Of a stretch of DNA of 64,000 nt, positions 18,432-27,676 are shown in pieces. Source of the DNA: Corallibacter vietnamensis (GTDB taxonomy: Bacteria; Bacteroidota; Bacteroidia; Flavobacteriales; Flavobacteriaceae). Within the stretch, counting starts at the first letter, position 1, and each line of letters begins with the position of its first letter. The notes beneath the pieces are model-generated. The model saw only the letters and a list, made by a program, of their open reading frames with translations, was not told the DNA's origin and ran no database searches. A program made the translations under genes and the position numbers. The stretch spans positions 9,317-73,316 of the forward strand of contig NZ_BAABBI010000006.1 of the NCBI RefSeq assembly GCF_039537875.1, written 5' to 3'.

Positions 18432-19349
18432 CTAAACAATTATAGATTTGCCTGTAGCTGTTTTATTTTTATCATTATCAAAATAGAAGTCAATTCTTCC
18501 TAAATTAATACCATAACATCCTACTTGGTTTACAAGCATATTGTTACCATTTACATTTTTTACAATGGTAGGTTTTGGTAAAAACGTGTGTGTGTGACCA
18601 CCTATTATTAGGTCAATATCTTTAGTGTTTTTTGCGATTACTAAATCAGATACTTTTTTAGAATCATCGCCGTAATAGTAACCAAGATGCGATAAACAGA
18701 TAATTAAATCGCATTGTTCATTTTCTTTTAAAGTTCTACTCATATCTTGAGCTATTTCAATAGGATCTAAATATCTGGTTTCTTTATAAGCGCTTTTTAA
18801 TACAAGACCATTAAGCTCAATGCCCAAACCAAATACGCCAATTTTTAACCCAGCTTTATTGAAAACTTTATAGGGCTTAACATGTGTGTCCATTATGGTG
18901 TTAGAAAAGTCGTAGTTAGCAGATAAGAAATCGAATTTTGCATAAGGTAATTGAGCATAAAGTCCATCAATACCATTGTCAAAATCATGATTACCTATAG
19001 TTGCAGCGTCATATTTTAATTTACTCATTAATTTAAACTCGAGTTCACCACCATAATAATTAAAATAAGGTGTGCCTTGAAAAATATCGCCAGCATCAAG
19101 TAAAAGTGTATTAGGATTTTCTTTTTTAATATTATCTATAAGTGTAGCTCGCCTTGCAACACCACCTTTATTAGGGTTTTTTCCATCATCAGGACCAAAG
19201 GCATCAATATGACTGTGAACATCGTTGGTGTGTAAAATGGTAATTTGTTTACTATGATTAGGTTTGCTAAATGCTTGTAGGCCTAAACCACCAAGTGTTA
19301 ATAAGGAGGTTGCAGCAGTGGTTTGTTGTATAAAATCTCTACGTTTCAT
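18432..19349 (-). CDS. Tat-exported metallophosphatase (5'-nucleotidase N-terminal half)
   Basis: The 305-residue calcineurin-like phosphoesterase has a twin-arginine signal (MKRRDFIQQTTAATSLL). Metal-ligand motifs are ILHTNDVHSHID, LLDAGDIFQGTP, TIGNHDFDNG, ICLSHLGYY and IGGHTHTFL. These are the catalytic set of UshA-type 5'-nucleotidases, but the protein ends before the substrate-specificity domain. That domain is encoded by the gene directly upstream, which overlaps by 1 nt (TAATG). The two probably act together in the periplasm to strip phosphate from nucleotides. Confidence 0.93.
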   Translation of the reverse strand: MKRRDFIQQTTAATSLLTLGGLGLQAFSKPNHSKQITILHTNDVHSHIDAFGPDDGKNPNKGGVARRATLIDNIKKENPNTLLLDAGDIFQGTPYFNYYGGELEFKLMSKLKYDAATIGNHDFDNGIDGLYAQLPYAKFDFLSANYDFSNTIMDTHVKPYKVFNKAGLKIGVFGLGIELNGLVLKSAYKETRYLDPIEIAQDMSRTLKENEQCDLIICLSHLGYYYGDDSKKVSDLVIAKNTKDIDLIIGGHTHTFLPKPTIVKNVNGNNMLVNQVGCYGINLGRIDFYFDNDKNKTATGKSIIV

Positions 19350-20119
19350 TACTTGATGTTGTTTGCTTTTATAAATCGGTCGTCAATTTCTGGTTGTATG
19401 GTATCAGTTTTTTTAAAGTAATCTAATAATACATTTCTAATTTTATAATTTAAATTATACATAGTATCACTAGCTTTGAAAAAATCCATGTGATCACCTC
19501 CATTATATAGGTAATCATTAGTTGCTACATAATATGTTTTTGTAGTATCTATAGGTTGATTATTTATGGTAGCTTCAATAAGGTTGTAGTCATTATCTAA
19601 AGCTATTTTTAGGCCGTGAATAGGGTGAGCTCTTTTGGCTTTGCTTAAGTAAGAAACTAGTTCATTTACAGCATGTCCGTTTAGTGAAGCAACAACAACA
19701 CTGTTCTCAAACGGCATAAGTTTAAAAGCGGTTCTTCTTGTAATATTTCCTTTTGATATTATAGAGCGAATTCCACCATGATTTATAAGAACAATATCAA
19801 TATCATTGTTGGTCATATTATTAAATATAGGGTTGCATTGCTCAAAAATGGCATCAGCAAACAAGTTTCCTATAGCAGTATTTAACTCGCCGTCTTTTTT
19901 TGAGTAGGTTTCCTTTGAAAAAGAAATCACGCTATCTAAATCTTGATTTACATGATCTCTGTAAGGTTTTATAAAGGTTTCAATTTCAGTATTAGCTTTT
20001 AAGCTATCAGAAATAGAGATTTGTTTTCCTTCAATGCGAGTAACCTGCATTTTCTCTTGTTTGCAACTCAAAAAGCATAGCGTGATAACAAGAATTAAAA
20101 TTGGTTTAAAATTCATCAT
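19349..20119 (-). CDS. 5'-nucleotidase C-terminal-domain lipoprotein
   Basis: About 256 residues from ATG 20119 (an ATG 3 nt further in is equally possible). The signal peptide ends with the lipobox LCFLSC, so this is a lipoprotein. The 5_nucleotid_C domain carries AIGNLFADAI, INHGGIRSIISKGNITRRTAF, MPFENSVVVASLNGHAV and YYVATNDYLYNGGDHMDFF. It lacks the metal-binding catalytic domain, which lies in the next gene. The long open frame upstream of 20119 is not needed. Confidence 0.9.
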   Translation of the reverse strand: MMNFKPILILVITLCFLSCKQEKMQVTRIEGKQISISDSLKANTEIETFIKPYRDHVNQDLDSVISFSKETYSKKDGELNTAIGNLFADAIFEQCNPIFNNMTNNDIDIVLINHGGIRSIISKGNITRRTAFKLMPFENSVVVASLNGHAVNELVSYLSKAKRAHPIHGLKIALDNDYNLIEATINNQPIDTTKTYYVATNDYLYNGGDHMDFFKASDTMYNLNYKIRNVLLDYFKKTDTIQPEIDDRFIKANNIK

Positions 20120-20160
20120 GAAACTTGTAAGTTTTAATAATCTTTTGTGTGTACTTTTAC

Positions 20161-20168
20161 TACCTTTG
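20161..20168 (+). promoter_or_regulatory. -7 element overlapping a 12-bp palindrome in a divergent promoter
   Basis: TACCTTTG (TAnnTTTG) lies 19 nt before the ATG at 20188. It overlaps the perfect palindrome CTTTGTACAAAG (20164-20175). The gap also has to contain the promoter of the divergent nucleotidase pair, so the palindrome could be an operator or a chance result of facing -7 boxes. Confidence 0.5.
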
Positions 20169-20187
20169 TACAAAGTATAAAGATATA

Positions 20188-20712
20188 ATGATTTTAAAGG
20201 GTTTTAAAGAAAAATCTATTAAAAAACAGTTAAGTTCATTTTTAAAAAATCGCCAATTAAAATTTAGCGACAAAAAAATTGAATCTGTGGGAATTATCTT
20301 AAGCGCAGATGAAGAGAATGATTTTGAATTTTTAAAAACTTTAGCAACAAGACTAAAAATTTCACCAAATAAGTTAAAAATCATTGCATATACATCGTCA
20401 AAAAAGGAAATGACGTATGCGTGGGATGTTTGTTTTAATCCTAATGATTTTACATGGAATGGACGTGTTAAAAATGCCGAGTTACAAACATTTATAAACA
20501 CCGAATTTGACTTGCTAATAAGTTATTATAGCACAGATGTAACAACGTTAAAATATATAACAGCAGCTTCAAAATCAGTATTTAAAACTAGCATTTTTCA
20601 AAATGACAAACGGCTTAATGATCTAATAATAAATACAGATTTACAAAACGTAGAAGCCTTTAAAAACGAACTATATAAATACCTAACCGTATTAAATAAA
20701 ATTAAAGAATGA
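20188..20712 (+). CDS. uncharacterised flavobacterial protein (DUF6913-like)
   Basis: The protein has 174 residues from ATG 20188 (MILKGFKEKSIKKQ); the frame is open from 20149, but the -7 element lies inside that stretch, so the later ATG is the start. Motifs include VGIILSADEENDFEFL and FDLLISYYSTDVTTLKYI. The position directly before dapA, with a 4-nt overlap, matches an arrangement I know for DUF6913 proteins in Flavobacteriaceae. It is soluble with no signal peptide. No function can be given. Confidence 0.75.
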   Translation: MILKGFKEKSIKKQLSSFLKNRQLKFSDKKIESVGIILSADEENDFEFLKTLATRLKISPNKLKIIAYTSSKKEMTYAWDVCFNPNDFTWNGRVKNAELQTFINTEFDLLISYYSTDVTTLKYITAASKSVFKTSIFQNDKRLNDLIINTDLQNVEAFKNELYKYLTVLNKIKE

Positions 20713-21584
20713 AAAAACTAGAAGGAACTGGAGTAGCTATAGTAACACCATTTAAAAATGATTTAAGTGTAGATCACGAAGCTTTAGCAAATATAGTTAA
20801 CTATAATATTGATAATGGTACCGATTATATTGTAATATCAGGAACCACAGGAGAAAGTGTAACAATAACAAAGGCTGAAAAACAAGCTATAACTGAAACC
20901 ATTGTAAAAACAAATAACAACAGAGTTCCTTTAGTATTAGGAATAGGAGGAAATAATACAGCTCAAGTTATTGAAGAAATAAAAGCTACAGACTTAAGTG
21001 CTATGACAGCGATACTGTCTGTTTCTCCTTATTATAGTAAGCCAACACAAGAAGGAATTTATCAACATTTTAAAGCAATATCAGAAGCATCACCTGTTGA
21101 TATTATACTATACAATGTGCCTGGCAGAACAGCTTCAAACATGTTGCCAGCAACAATTGTTAGGTTAGCAAATAATTTTGAGAACATAATAGCTGTAAAA
21201 GAAGCAGGAAGTAATGTGACACAATATTTACAATTATTAAAAGATAAACCTGAAGATTTCATGATAATATCAGGTGATGATGACCTAGCATTAGGCGTTG
21301 TTTTAGCAGGCGGTTCAGGCGTTATATCTGTTATAGGGCAAGCGTTTCCTAAAGAATTCTCTCAAATGATTCGTTTAGGTTTACAAGGGAAAGCAAAAGA
21401 AGCATATGCCTTACATTTTAAGCTTATGGATGTTATAAAACTTATCTTTTCTGAAAACAATCCAGCAGGAATTAAAGCGGTTTTAGAGCAACTAAACTTA
21501 TGTCGTGATAAAGTAAGGTTACCACTTGTTGAAGCAACTGAAACTTTAAAAGAAAAAATCGCCTTATTTATAAAAAGTTTCTAG
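20709..21584 (+). CDS. dapA: 4-hydroxy-tetrahydrodipicolinate synthase
   Basis: The 291-residue TIM-barrel enzyme condenses pyruvate and aspartate semialdehyde, the first committed step to diaminopimelate and lysine. Seen are the GTTGES motif at residues 45-50, the catalytic Tyr in ILYNVPGR (Y135) and the Schiff-base lysine in IIAVKEAGSN (K164). The start ATG overlaps the preceding stop (ATGA). Confidence 0.97.
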   Translation: MKKLEGTGVAIVTPFKNDLSVDHEALANIVNYNIDNGTDYIVISGTTGESVTITKAEKQAITETIVKTNNNRVPLVLGIGGNNTAQVIEEIKATDLSAMTAILSVSPYYSKPTQEGIYQHFKAISEASPVDIILYNVPGRTASNMLPATIVRLANNFENIIAVKEAGSNVTQYLQLLKDKPEDFMIISGDDDLALGVVLAGGSGVISVIGQAFPKEFSQMIRLGLQGKAKEAYALHFKLMDVIKLIFSENNPAGIKAVLEQLNLCRDKVRLPLVEATETLKEKIALFIKSF

Positions 21585-21676
21585 TAAAAGTTAAATTATA
21601 CTTAAACATGTTTACAAGCGGGATGCATCAATTATTTTAGCAAAATAAAATATTTTTAAAATCCATATTATTAACG

Positions 21677-21684
21677 TAATTTTG
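21677..21684 (+). promoter_or_regulatory. -7 promoter element for the bamD operon
   Basis: TAATTTTG (TAnnTTTG) lies 17 nt before the bamD ATG, in a 117-bp gap after dapA. It would drive the bamD-rpoZ-coaBC-porD-recN run. Confidence 0.58.
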
Positions 21685-21701
21685 CATCTTGTTATATACC
21701 T

Positions 21702-22520
21702 ATGAAGAATTTTTTTTACATCATATTAACCTGCACTATTTTAAGTTCTTGTAGTGAATACCAAAAGGCATTAAAGTCTGAAGATATCGCAACAAAATTT
21801 AAAGTAGGAGAGCAAAAATTTAATGAAGGTAAATACTCAAAAGCTAATAAGTTATTTGTGCAAATAGTACCTAACTACAGAGGTAAACCACAAGCCGAAA
21901 AACTTATGTATTTATATTCTATGACATTTTACGAAATGGGAGAATATTATTTAGCTAGTTACCAATTTGAACGTTTTGTTGCAGCTTATCCTAATAGTGA
22001 AAAGCTTGAAGAAGCAGCTTTTTTAAGTGCAAAAAGTGCTTACATAGTATCAGACGATTTTATTTATAGCAAAGAGCAAAAAGAAACAAAAGACGCTATA
22101 GAAAAGCTACAGTTGTTTATCAACTCATATCCTAATTCTAGCTACATAGCAGAGGCAAACGAGCTAGTTAAAGAATTAGATTATAAATTAGAGAAAAAAG
22201 CTTTTGAAATAGCAAAAAATTACAACAGAATAGCTGGATTTACAAGAGATTATACAGCTCCAATAAAAGCTTTTGAAAACTTTATATTTGATTATCCAGG
22301 ATCAAGTTTTAGAGAAGAAGCATTTTTTTATAAGTTAGATTCTGCCTACAAATTAGCAATGAATAGTGTTGAGTATAAAAAAGAAGAACGTCTAGAAACA
22401 GCAAAAAAATACTACAATACATTCGTAAAATCATATGCTAGTTCTGAAAGGATAGAAGAAGCTAATAAAATGGCTGAAAACATTGACAAAGAATTAGAAA
22501 ATTACAGCACTAAAAGTTAA
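21702..22520 (+). CDS. bamD: outer membrane protein assembly factor BamD
   Basis: The 272-residue lipoprotein (lipobox in LSSCSEYQK) has tandem TPR-like repeats: KFNEGKYSKANKLF, YLASYQFERFVAAYPNS, KLQLFINSYPNSSYIAEA and KAFENFIFDYPGSSFREEA. The spacing and the YPNS/YPGS turns are typical of BamD. BamD is the essential lipoprotein of the BAM complex that inserts outer-membrane beta-barrels. The gene order bamD-rpoZ-coaBC-porD-recN is the one usual in this family. Confidence 0.95.
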   Translation: MKNFFYIILTCTILSSCSEYQKALKSEDIATKFKVGEQKFNEGKYSKANKLFVQIVPNYRGKPQAEKLMYLYSMTFYEMGEYYLASYQFERFVAAYPNSEKLEEAAFLSAKSAYIVSDDFIYSKEQKETKDAIEKLQLFINSYPNSSYIAEANELVKELDYKLEKKAFEIAKNYNRIAGFTRDYTAPIKAFENFIFDYPGSSFREEAFFYKLDSAYKLAMNSVEYKKEERLETAKKYYNTFVKSYASSERIEEANKMAENIDKELENYSTKS

Positions 22521-22532
22521 TACACGTAACAC

Positions 22533-22862
22533 ATGGATTTAAAAAAAATCAACGCACCTGTTAACACAACAACTTATAATAGAAACAAAGTAGACGAAGC
22601 TACAGGAAACATTTATGAGTCAATATCTATCATTTCAAGAAGAGCAGAGCAAATTAATTCTGAAATAAAAAAAGAATTAATAGAAAAACTTGAAGAGTTC
22701 GCTACTTACAATGATAGTCTTGAAGAAATTTTCGAAAACAAAGAACAAATAGAAGTATCTAAGTTTTATGAAAAATTACCAAAACCACACGCACTAGCTG
22801 TGCAAGAGTGGTTAGATGGTAAAATATACCATAGAAACACTGAAGAAGATACGCAACAGTAG
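22533..22862 (+). CDS. rpoZ: DNA-directed RNA polymerase omega subunit, Bacteroidota type
   Basis: The 109-residue protein has the segment GNIYESISIISRRAEQIN, the Bacteroidota version of the omega-family helix that clamps beta prime. A charged C-terminal tail with PKPHALAVQEWLDGKI follows. It sits 12 nt after bamD and 3 nt before coaBC, the usual neighbourhood. Confidence 0.93.
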   Translation: MDLKKINAPVNTTTYNRNKVDEATGNIYESISIISRRAEQINSEIKKELIEKLEEFATYNDSLEEIFENKEQIEVSKFYEKLPKPHALAVQEWLDGKIYHRNTEEDTQQ

Positions 22863-22865
22863 TAT

Positions 22866-24077
22866 ATGTCTATATTAAGTGGCAAAAATATACTTCTAGG
22901 CATTAGTGCTGGTATAGCTGCTTACAAGACAGCTAATCTGGTTAGATTATTTATTAAAGCAGGCGCAAGCGTAAAGGTCGTTATGACGCCTGCTTCTAAA
23001 GACTTCATAACGCCTTTAACTTTATCAACGCTCTCTAAAAACCCTGTACAGTCATCTTTTTACAATGAAGATGACGACAATGCAGTATGGAATAACCATG
23101 TAGATTTAGGACTTTGGGCAGATTATTTTGTTATAGCACCTGCAACAGCAAACACTTTGTCAAAAATGGCAAATGGCGTTTGCGATAACTTACTTTTAGC
23201 AACGTATTTATCAGCAAAATGTCCTGTATATTTTGCACCAGCTATGGATCTTGATATGTATAAGCATCCGTCTACATTACAATCATTTCAAAAGCTAAAA
23301 GAATTTAAAAATATAATGATTCCGGCAACTAGTGGTGAACTAGCAAGTGGCTTGGTAGGAGAAGGACGTATGGCAGAGCCAGAAGATATCTTGACGTTTA
23401 TTGAGAATGATATTTTAAACAAGTTGCCTTTAAAAGGAAAAAAAGTTTTAATTACTGCCGGGCCAACCTATGAGGCCATAGATCCAGTTCGTTTTATTGG
23501 GAATCATTCAAGTGGTAAAATGGGGTTTGAGATAGCAAAAAAAGCCGCTTCTTTAGGTGCAGAAGTAACATTAATTTCTGGACCAACCCAACAAAAAGTA
23601 TCTCATAGCTTAATACATGTAACTCATATAACGAGTGCTGAAGATATGTATCAACAGGCTAGTGCTGCGTTTCCAGATGCAGATATAGCAATATTTGCAG
23701 CCGCTGTAGCCGACTATAAACCAAAACATGTTGCAACTCAAAAAATAAAAAAGGCAGATAGTACGTTAACTTTAGAGTTAGAAAAAACAAAAGATATTTT
23801 AGCATCTTTAGGTAAAACTAAAACAAATCAATTTTTAGTAGGCTTTGCCCTAGAAACAAATAACGAGCTAGAAAACGCAAAAGCTAAACTAAAAAAGAAG
23901 AATTTAAACTTAATTGTTTTAAATTCGTTAAATGATAAAGGTGCAGGTTTTAAAACAGAAACCAATAAAGTAACTTTGATAGATAATAAAGACCGAGTAA
24001 CCCAATATGAATTAAAGTCTAAACAAGAGGTTGCTAGTGATATACTTAAGGAAATAATACATCAAATCAATGCGTAA
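22866..24077 (+). CDS. coaBC: bifunctional phosphopantothenoylcysteine decarboxylase/synthetase
   Basis: The 403-residue protein has an N-terminal flavoprotein CoaC domain: GISAGIAAYK at the start, HVDLGLWADYFVIAPATANT with the catalytic His, and CPVYFAPAMDLDMY. The C-terminal CoaB domain has VLITAGPTYEAIDPVRFI and HSSGKMGFEIA. It carries out the second and third steps of coenzyme A synthesis. coaE, the last step, lies at 31450. The start of the next gene overlaps its end by 8 nt. Confidence 0.97.
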   Translation: MSILSGKNILLGISAGIAAYKTANLVRLFIKAGASVKVVMTPASKDFITPLTLSTLSKNPVQSSFYNEDDDNAVWNNHVDLGLWADYFVIAPATANTLSKMANGVCDNLLLATYLSAKCPVYFAPAMDLDMYKHPSTLQSFQKLKEFKNIMIPATSGELASGLVGEGRMAEPEDILTFIENDILNKLPLKGKKVLITAGPTYEAIDPVRFIGNHSSGKMGFEIAKKAASLGAEVTLISGPTQQKVSHSLIHVTHITSAEDMYQQASAAFPDADIAIFAAAVADYKPKHVATQKIKKADSTLTLELEKTKDILASLGKTKTNQFLVGFALETNNELENAKAKLKKKNLNLIVLNSLNDKGAGFKTETNKVTLIDNKDRVTQYELKSKQEVASDILKEIIHQINA

Positions 24078-24960
24078 CATACTATTTATATTCTTTTTTA
24101 GTATTATAACATTTACTTCGTTTTCTCAAGAATTAAACTGTTCGGTAGTTGTAAATGCAACACAAACAGGTAATGAAAACCTGCCAGTTTTTAAAACTTT
24201 AGAAAGACAACTTAATGAGTTTATAAACAATACAAAGTGGACAAATAAGGTTTTTAGCACACAAGAACGAATAGCATGTAGTATGTATATTAATGTGACT
24301 TCGTATTCTGGAAATGCATTTACTGCAACAATACAGGTGCAATCATCTAGACCCGTTTTTGGTTCAACCTATACATCACCAGTTTATAACGTCAATGATA
24401 AAGATTTTAGCTTTGTTTATTTAGAGTTTCAAAACCTGATTTACAACCCAAATCAATTTCAATCAAATTTAATTTCAGTATTAGCATTTCATGTTAATAT
24501 AATTTTAGGTATGGATGCAGATACCTTTGCTCCAAATGGAGGCGATGTGTATTACAAACAAGCTCAAACTATAGTAAACTATTCACAACAAGCAAATTTA
24601 AAAGGATGGAAGTTAGAAGATGGCTTACAGAGTAGGTTTGCTTTGATAGATAACTTGTTATCTTCAACATTTAAAGAATACAGAAAAGTCATGTACGACT
24701 ACCATAGAAATGGGTTAGACATTATGAGTGAAAAAAGAAAAGACGCCAAAGAAAGTATAGCTAATTCTATAGCGTTATTCAACGAAATGAATAGCAGACG
24801 ACCTAACTCTTTCTTATTACGTACGTTTTTTGATGCCAAAGCAGATGAAATAGAGCAAATATTTACTGATGGTCCAAGTGTAAATATATCAAACCTAGTA
24901 AGCACGTTAAACAGAGTAGCACCAATGCACTCTAATAAATGGCGCAATATTAAGTTTTAG
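24070..24960 (+). CDS. porD: type IX secretion-associated protein PorD (DUF4835)
   Basis: The 296-residue protein begins with a signal peptide (ILFIFFFSIITFTSFSQ). Sequence blocks are LNCSVVVNATQTGN, SRPVFGSTYTSPVYN, FVYLEFQNLIYNP and SVLAFHVNIILGMDADTF, which match the DUF4835 family that annotation pipelines name PorD. Its role in T9SS assembly is less well established than that of the core components. It overlaps coaBC by 8 nt and precedes recN. Several T9SS cargo genes lie in this window. Confidence 0.85.
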   Translation: MRNILFIFFFSIITFTSFSQELNCSVVVNATQTGNENLPVFKTLERQLNEFINNTKWTNKVFSTQERIACSMYINVTSYSGNAFTATIQVQSSRPVFGSTYTSPVYNVNDKDFSFVYLEFQNLIYNPNQFQSNLISVLAFHVNIILGMDADTFAPNGGDVYYKQAQTIVNYSQQANLKGWKLEDGLQSRFALIDNLLSSTFKEYRKVMYDYHRNGLDIMSEKRKDAKESIANSIALFNEMNSRRPNSFLLRTFFDAKADEIEQIFTDGPSVNISNLVSTLNRVAPMHSNKWRNIKF

Positions 24961-25014
24961 TTTCGTATTTTAGAGTCTATCTAAATTTTTTTTAAAAATC
25001 CAGGTTTACAAAGT

Positions 25015-26667
25015 ATGCTTACATCACTTTCCATTAAAAATTATGCTTTAATAGACCATTTCCAGGTTCAGTTTAATCAAGGTTTAACTATTATAACAGG
25101 AGAAACAGGAGCTGGTAAATCTATATTACTAGGAGGTTTGTCTCTTATTTTGGGAAAACGAGCAGATTTAAACAGCTTAAAAAATCCAGAAAAAAAATGT
25201 GTTATAGAAGCCGTTTTTGATGTTACAAATTATGATTTAAAACAGTTATTCAAAACTGAAGATTTAGATTATGAACCACAAACAATCATAAGACGAGAAA
25301 TTTTACCATCAGGAAAATCTAGAGCCTTTGTTAATGATTCTCCGGTAAATTTAAATAGCTTACAAGCATTGAGTTCGCACTTAATTGATATTCATTCACA
25401 ACATGAAACCTTACAATTAGTAAATGACGACTTTCAGTTTCAGGTTATAGATGCATTAGCAAAAAACGCATCATTTTTAACATCTTATAAGCAGGAATTA
25501 ACCCAATATAAATCTGTTCAAAAAGCGTTAACTGACTTACAGCAGTTTAAAGCTGAAGCAATAAAAGAGTACGACTATAATACATTTTTACTTAACGAAC
25601 TAGAAGAAGCAAATCTTGTTGAAGGCGAATTACAAGAGTTAGAAGAAGAGTATGAGGCACTTCAAAACGTTGAAGAAATTGAAGAAAAACTAGCTCTAGC
25701 CAATCAATTACTTAATGATGAGCAAGTAGGAGCGTTAGCTATTCTTGCAGAACTAAAACAAGCAACTCAAAAGCTATCTACGTTATCTGTGAAATATGAG
25801 ACGTTATTTCAACGTGTAAGTAGCAGTTTAATAGAGCTAGATGATGTATTTGCAGATATTGAAACCTATCAAGAAACATTAGATTCTGACCCCAGTAGAT
25901 TGCAGTATGTAAATGATAAGCTAGCGGTAATAAATGCGTTGTTTAAAAAACATTTTGTTGAGTCTATTTCTGAATTGTTGGTTATTAAGAACAATCTATC
26001 AGAAAAAGTATCAGAAACTGAAAATATAGAGGGTAGTATTGTTGATAAAGAAAAAGAACTTCAAGTAATAGAAGATAAACTCAATAAACTATCTAAAACC
26101 ATTCATGATAATAGAAATAAAGCCATTCCAGAGTTAAAAAAGCAGTTAGAAAGTATCTTGAGTCTTTTAGGAATGCCAAATGCACAGTTTGACATTCGTG
26201 TCACTTATGAAGAAGCATTTTTAGGTAATGGTAAAGATGTGTTGTCCTTTTTATTTTCTGCAAATAAAGGAGGCCATTTTAATGAGTTGAAAAAAGCAGC
26301 TTCTGGTGGCGAGCTTTCTAGAATTATGCTAGCAATAAAATCTATTTTATCAAAATATATGCAATTACCAACCATTATGTTTGATGAAATAGACTCTGGA
26401 GTTTCAGGAGAAGTCTCAAATAAAATGGGGCAAATCATGCTTCAAATGAGTCAAACAATGCAAGTTTTTGCAATTACGCATTTACCACAAATAGCCGCAA
26501 AAGGGCATACGCATTTTAAGGTTTATAAAGAAGATGTAAATAATATAACAACAACAAACCTTACACAATTAAATCACGACGAACGTATTATTGAAATAGC
26601 ACAGATGTTAGGAGGTATAGAAATATCAAATTCTGCAATTGCACATGCTAAACAATTATTGAATTAA
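25015..26667 (+). CDS. recN: DNA repair protein RecN
   Basis: The 550-residue SMC-like ATPase acts in double-strand-break repair. Walker A is TGETGAGKSILLGGL near residue 28. The signature LKKAASGGELSRIMLAIKSI and Walker B PTIMFDEIDSGVSGEV are near residues 425-465, and ITHLPQIAAKGHTHFKV follows. A long coiled coil lies between. Length fits the family. Confidence 0.97.
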   Translation: MLTSLSIKNYALIDHFQVQFNQGLTIITGETGAGKSILLGGLSLILGKRADLNSLKNPEKKCVIEAVFDVTNYDLKQLFKTEDLDYEPQTIIRREILPSGKSRAFVNDSPVNLNSLQALSSHLIDIHSQHETLQLVNDDFQFQVIDALAKNASFLTSYKQELTQYKSVQKALTDLQQFKAEAIKEYDYNTFLLNELEEANLVEGELQELEEEYEALQNVEEIEEKLALANQLLNDEQVGALAILAELKQATQKLSTLSVKYETLFQRVSSSLIELDDVFADIETYQETLDSDPSRLQYVNDKLAVINALFKKHFVESISELLVIKNNLSEKVSETENIEGSIVDKEKELQVIEDKLNKLSKTIHDNRNKAIPELKKQLESILSLLGMPNAQFDIRVTYEEAFLGNGKDVLSFLFSANKGGHFNELKKAASGGELSRIMLAIKSILSKYMQLPTIMFDEIDSGVSGEVSNKMGQIMLQMSQTMQVFAITHLPQIAAKGHTHFKVYKEDVNNITTTNLTQLNHDERIIEIAQMLGGIEISNSAIAHAKQLLN

Positions 26668-26670
26668 TAG

Positions 26671-26678
26671 TATCTTTG
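26671..26678 (+). promoter_or_regulatory. -7 promoter element for fabI
   Basis: TATCTTTG (TAnnTTTG) starts 3 nt after the recN stop and ends 31 nt before the fabI ATG, so fabI probably has its own promoter. Confidence 0.55.
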
Positions 26679-26709
26679 AAAAAGTAAACAACGAATCAAC
26701 AACAAGATT

Positions 26710-27522
26710 ATGTCATATAATTTATTAAAAGGAAAAAAAGGAATCATATTTGGAGCATTAGACGAAAACTCTATTGCTTGGAAAACAGCAGAACGTGTTC
26801 ATGAAGAAGGTGGAGAATTTGTTTTAACAAATGCACCTGTTGCTTTAAGAATGGGACAAATAAATGCTCTTGCTGAAAAAACAGGATCTCAAATTATTCC
26901 AGCCGATGCAACATCTATGAGCGATTTAGAAAACCTTGTAGAAAAATCAATGGAGATTTTAGGAGGTAAAATAGATTTTGTTTTACACTCAATAGGTATG
27001 TCTATAAACGTAAGAAAAGGAAATGCCTATACAGATCAAAATTATGATTGGACTCAAAAAGGAACAGATATTTCTGCAATGTCATTTCACAAAGTGATGC
27101 AAACATTATACAAAAAAGACGCTATGAGCGAGTGGGGAAGTATTGTTGCATTAACATATATGGCAGCACAACGTGTCTTTCCTGATTATAATGATATGGC
27201 TGATAATAAAGCGTATTTAGAAAGTATTGCTCGTAGTTTTGGGTATTTCTTCGGAAAAGATAAAAAAGTACGTGTAAATACAATATCTCAATCACCAACA
27301 CCTACTACTGCTGGTAGCGGTGTAAAAGGTTTTGATGGCTTTATAAACTATGCAGATAAAATGTCACCATTAGGTAACGCAACTGCTTTAGATTGTGCAA
27401 ACTATACAGTGTCAATGTTTAGCGACTTAACTAAAAAAGTAACATTACAAAATTTATTTCACGATGGTGGATTTAGCAATGTAGGAGTTAGCAATGAAGT
27501 TATGGAGGCTTTTTCAAAATAA
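26710..27522 (+). CDS. fabI: enoyl-[acyl-carrier-protein] reductase FabI
   Basis: The 270-residue short-chain-dehydrogenase-fold enzyme catalyses the last reductive step of each fatty acid elongation cycle. The nucleotide-binding start KGIIFGALDENSIAWKTA is FabI-like. The catalytic pair is Y160 and K167 in PDYNDMADNKAYLE, the Y-x6-K pattern of FabI. The C-terminal FHDGGFSNVGVSNEVM is also typical. A strong terminator follows. Confidence 0.96.
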   Translation: MSYNLLKGKKGIIFGALDENSIAWKTAERVHEEGGEFVLTNAPVALRMGQINALAEKTGSQIIPADATSMSDLENLVEKSMEILGGKIDFVLHSIGMSINVRKGNAYTDQNYDWTQKGTDISAMSFHKVMQTLYKKDAMSEWGSIVALTYMAAQRVFPDYNDMADNKAYLESIARSFGYFFGKDKKVRVNTISQSPTPTTAGSGVKGFDGFINYADKMSPLGNATALDCANYTVSMFSDLTKKVTLQNLFHDGGFSNVGVSNEVMEAFSK

Positions 27523-27544
27523 AAGACTTATTTATTTAAATATT

Positions 27545-27582
27545 AAAAAGAGAAGTTTGTTTTGCAAACTTCTCTTTTTTTT
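27545..27582 (+). terminator. intrinsic terminator after fabI
   Basis: An 11-bp perfect stem AGAGAAGTTTG/CAAACTTCTCT with a 5-nt loop (TTTTG) is followed by a run of eight T. It lies 23 nt after the fabI stop. Confidence 0.92.
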
Positions 27583-27676
27583 GTTATAAAATTAGTAATT
27601 CACTAAAATTTTAAGACGGTTGTAAAAAATAATAATTTCTCTTTATATTTAGCAATAACAATAATTTAGTATAGGT

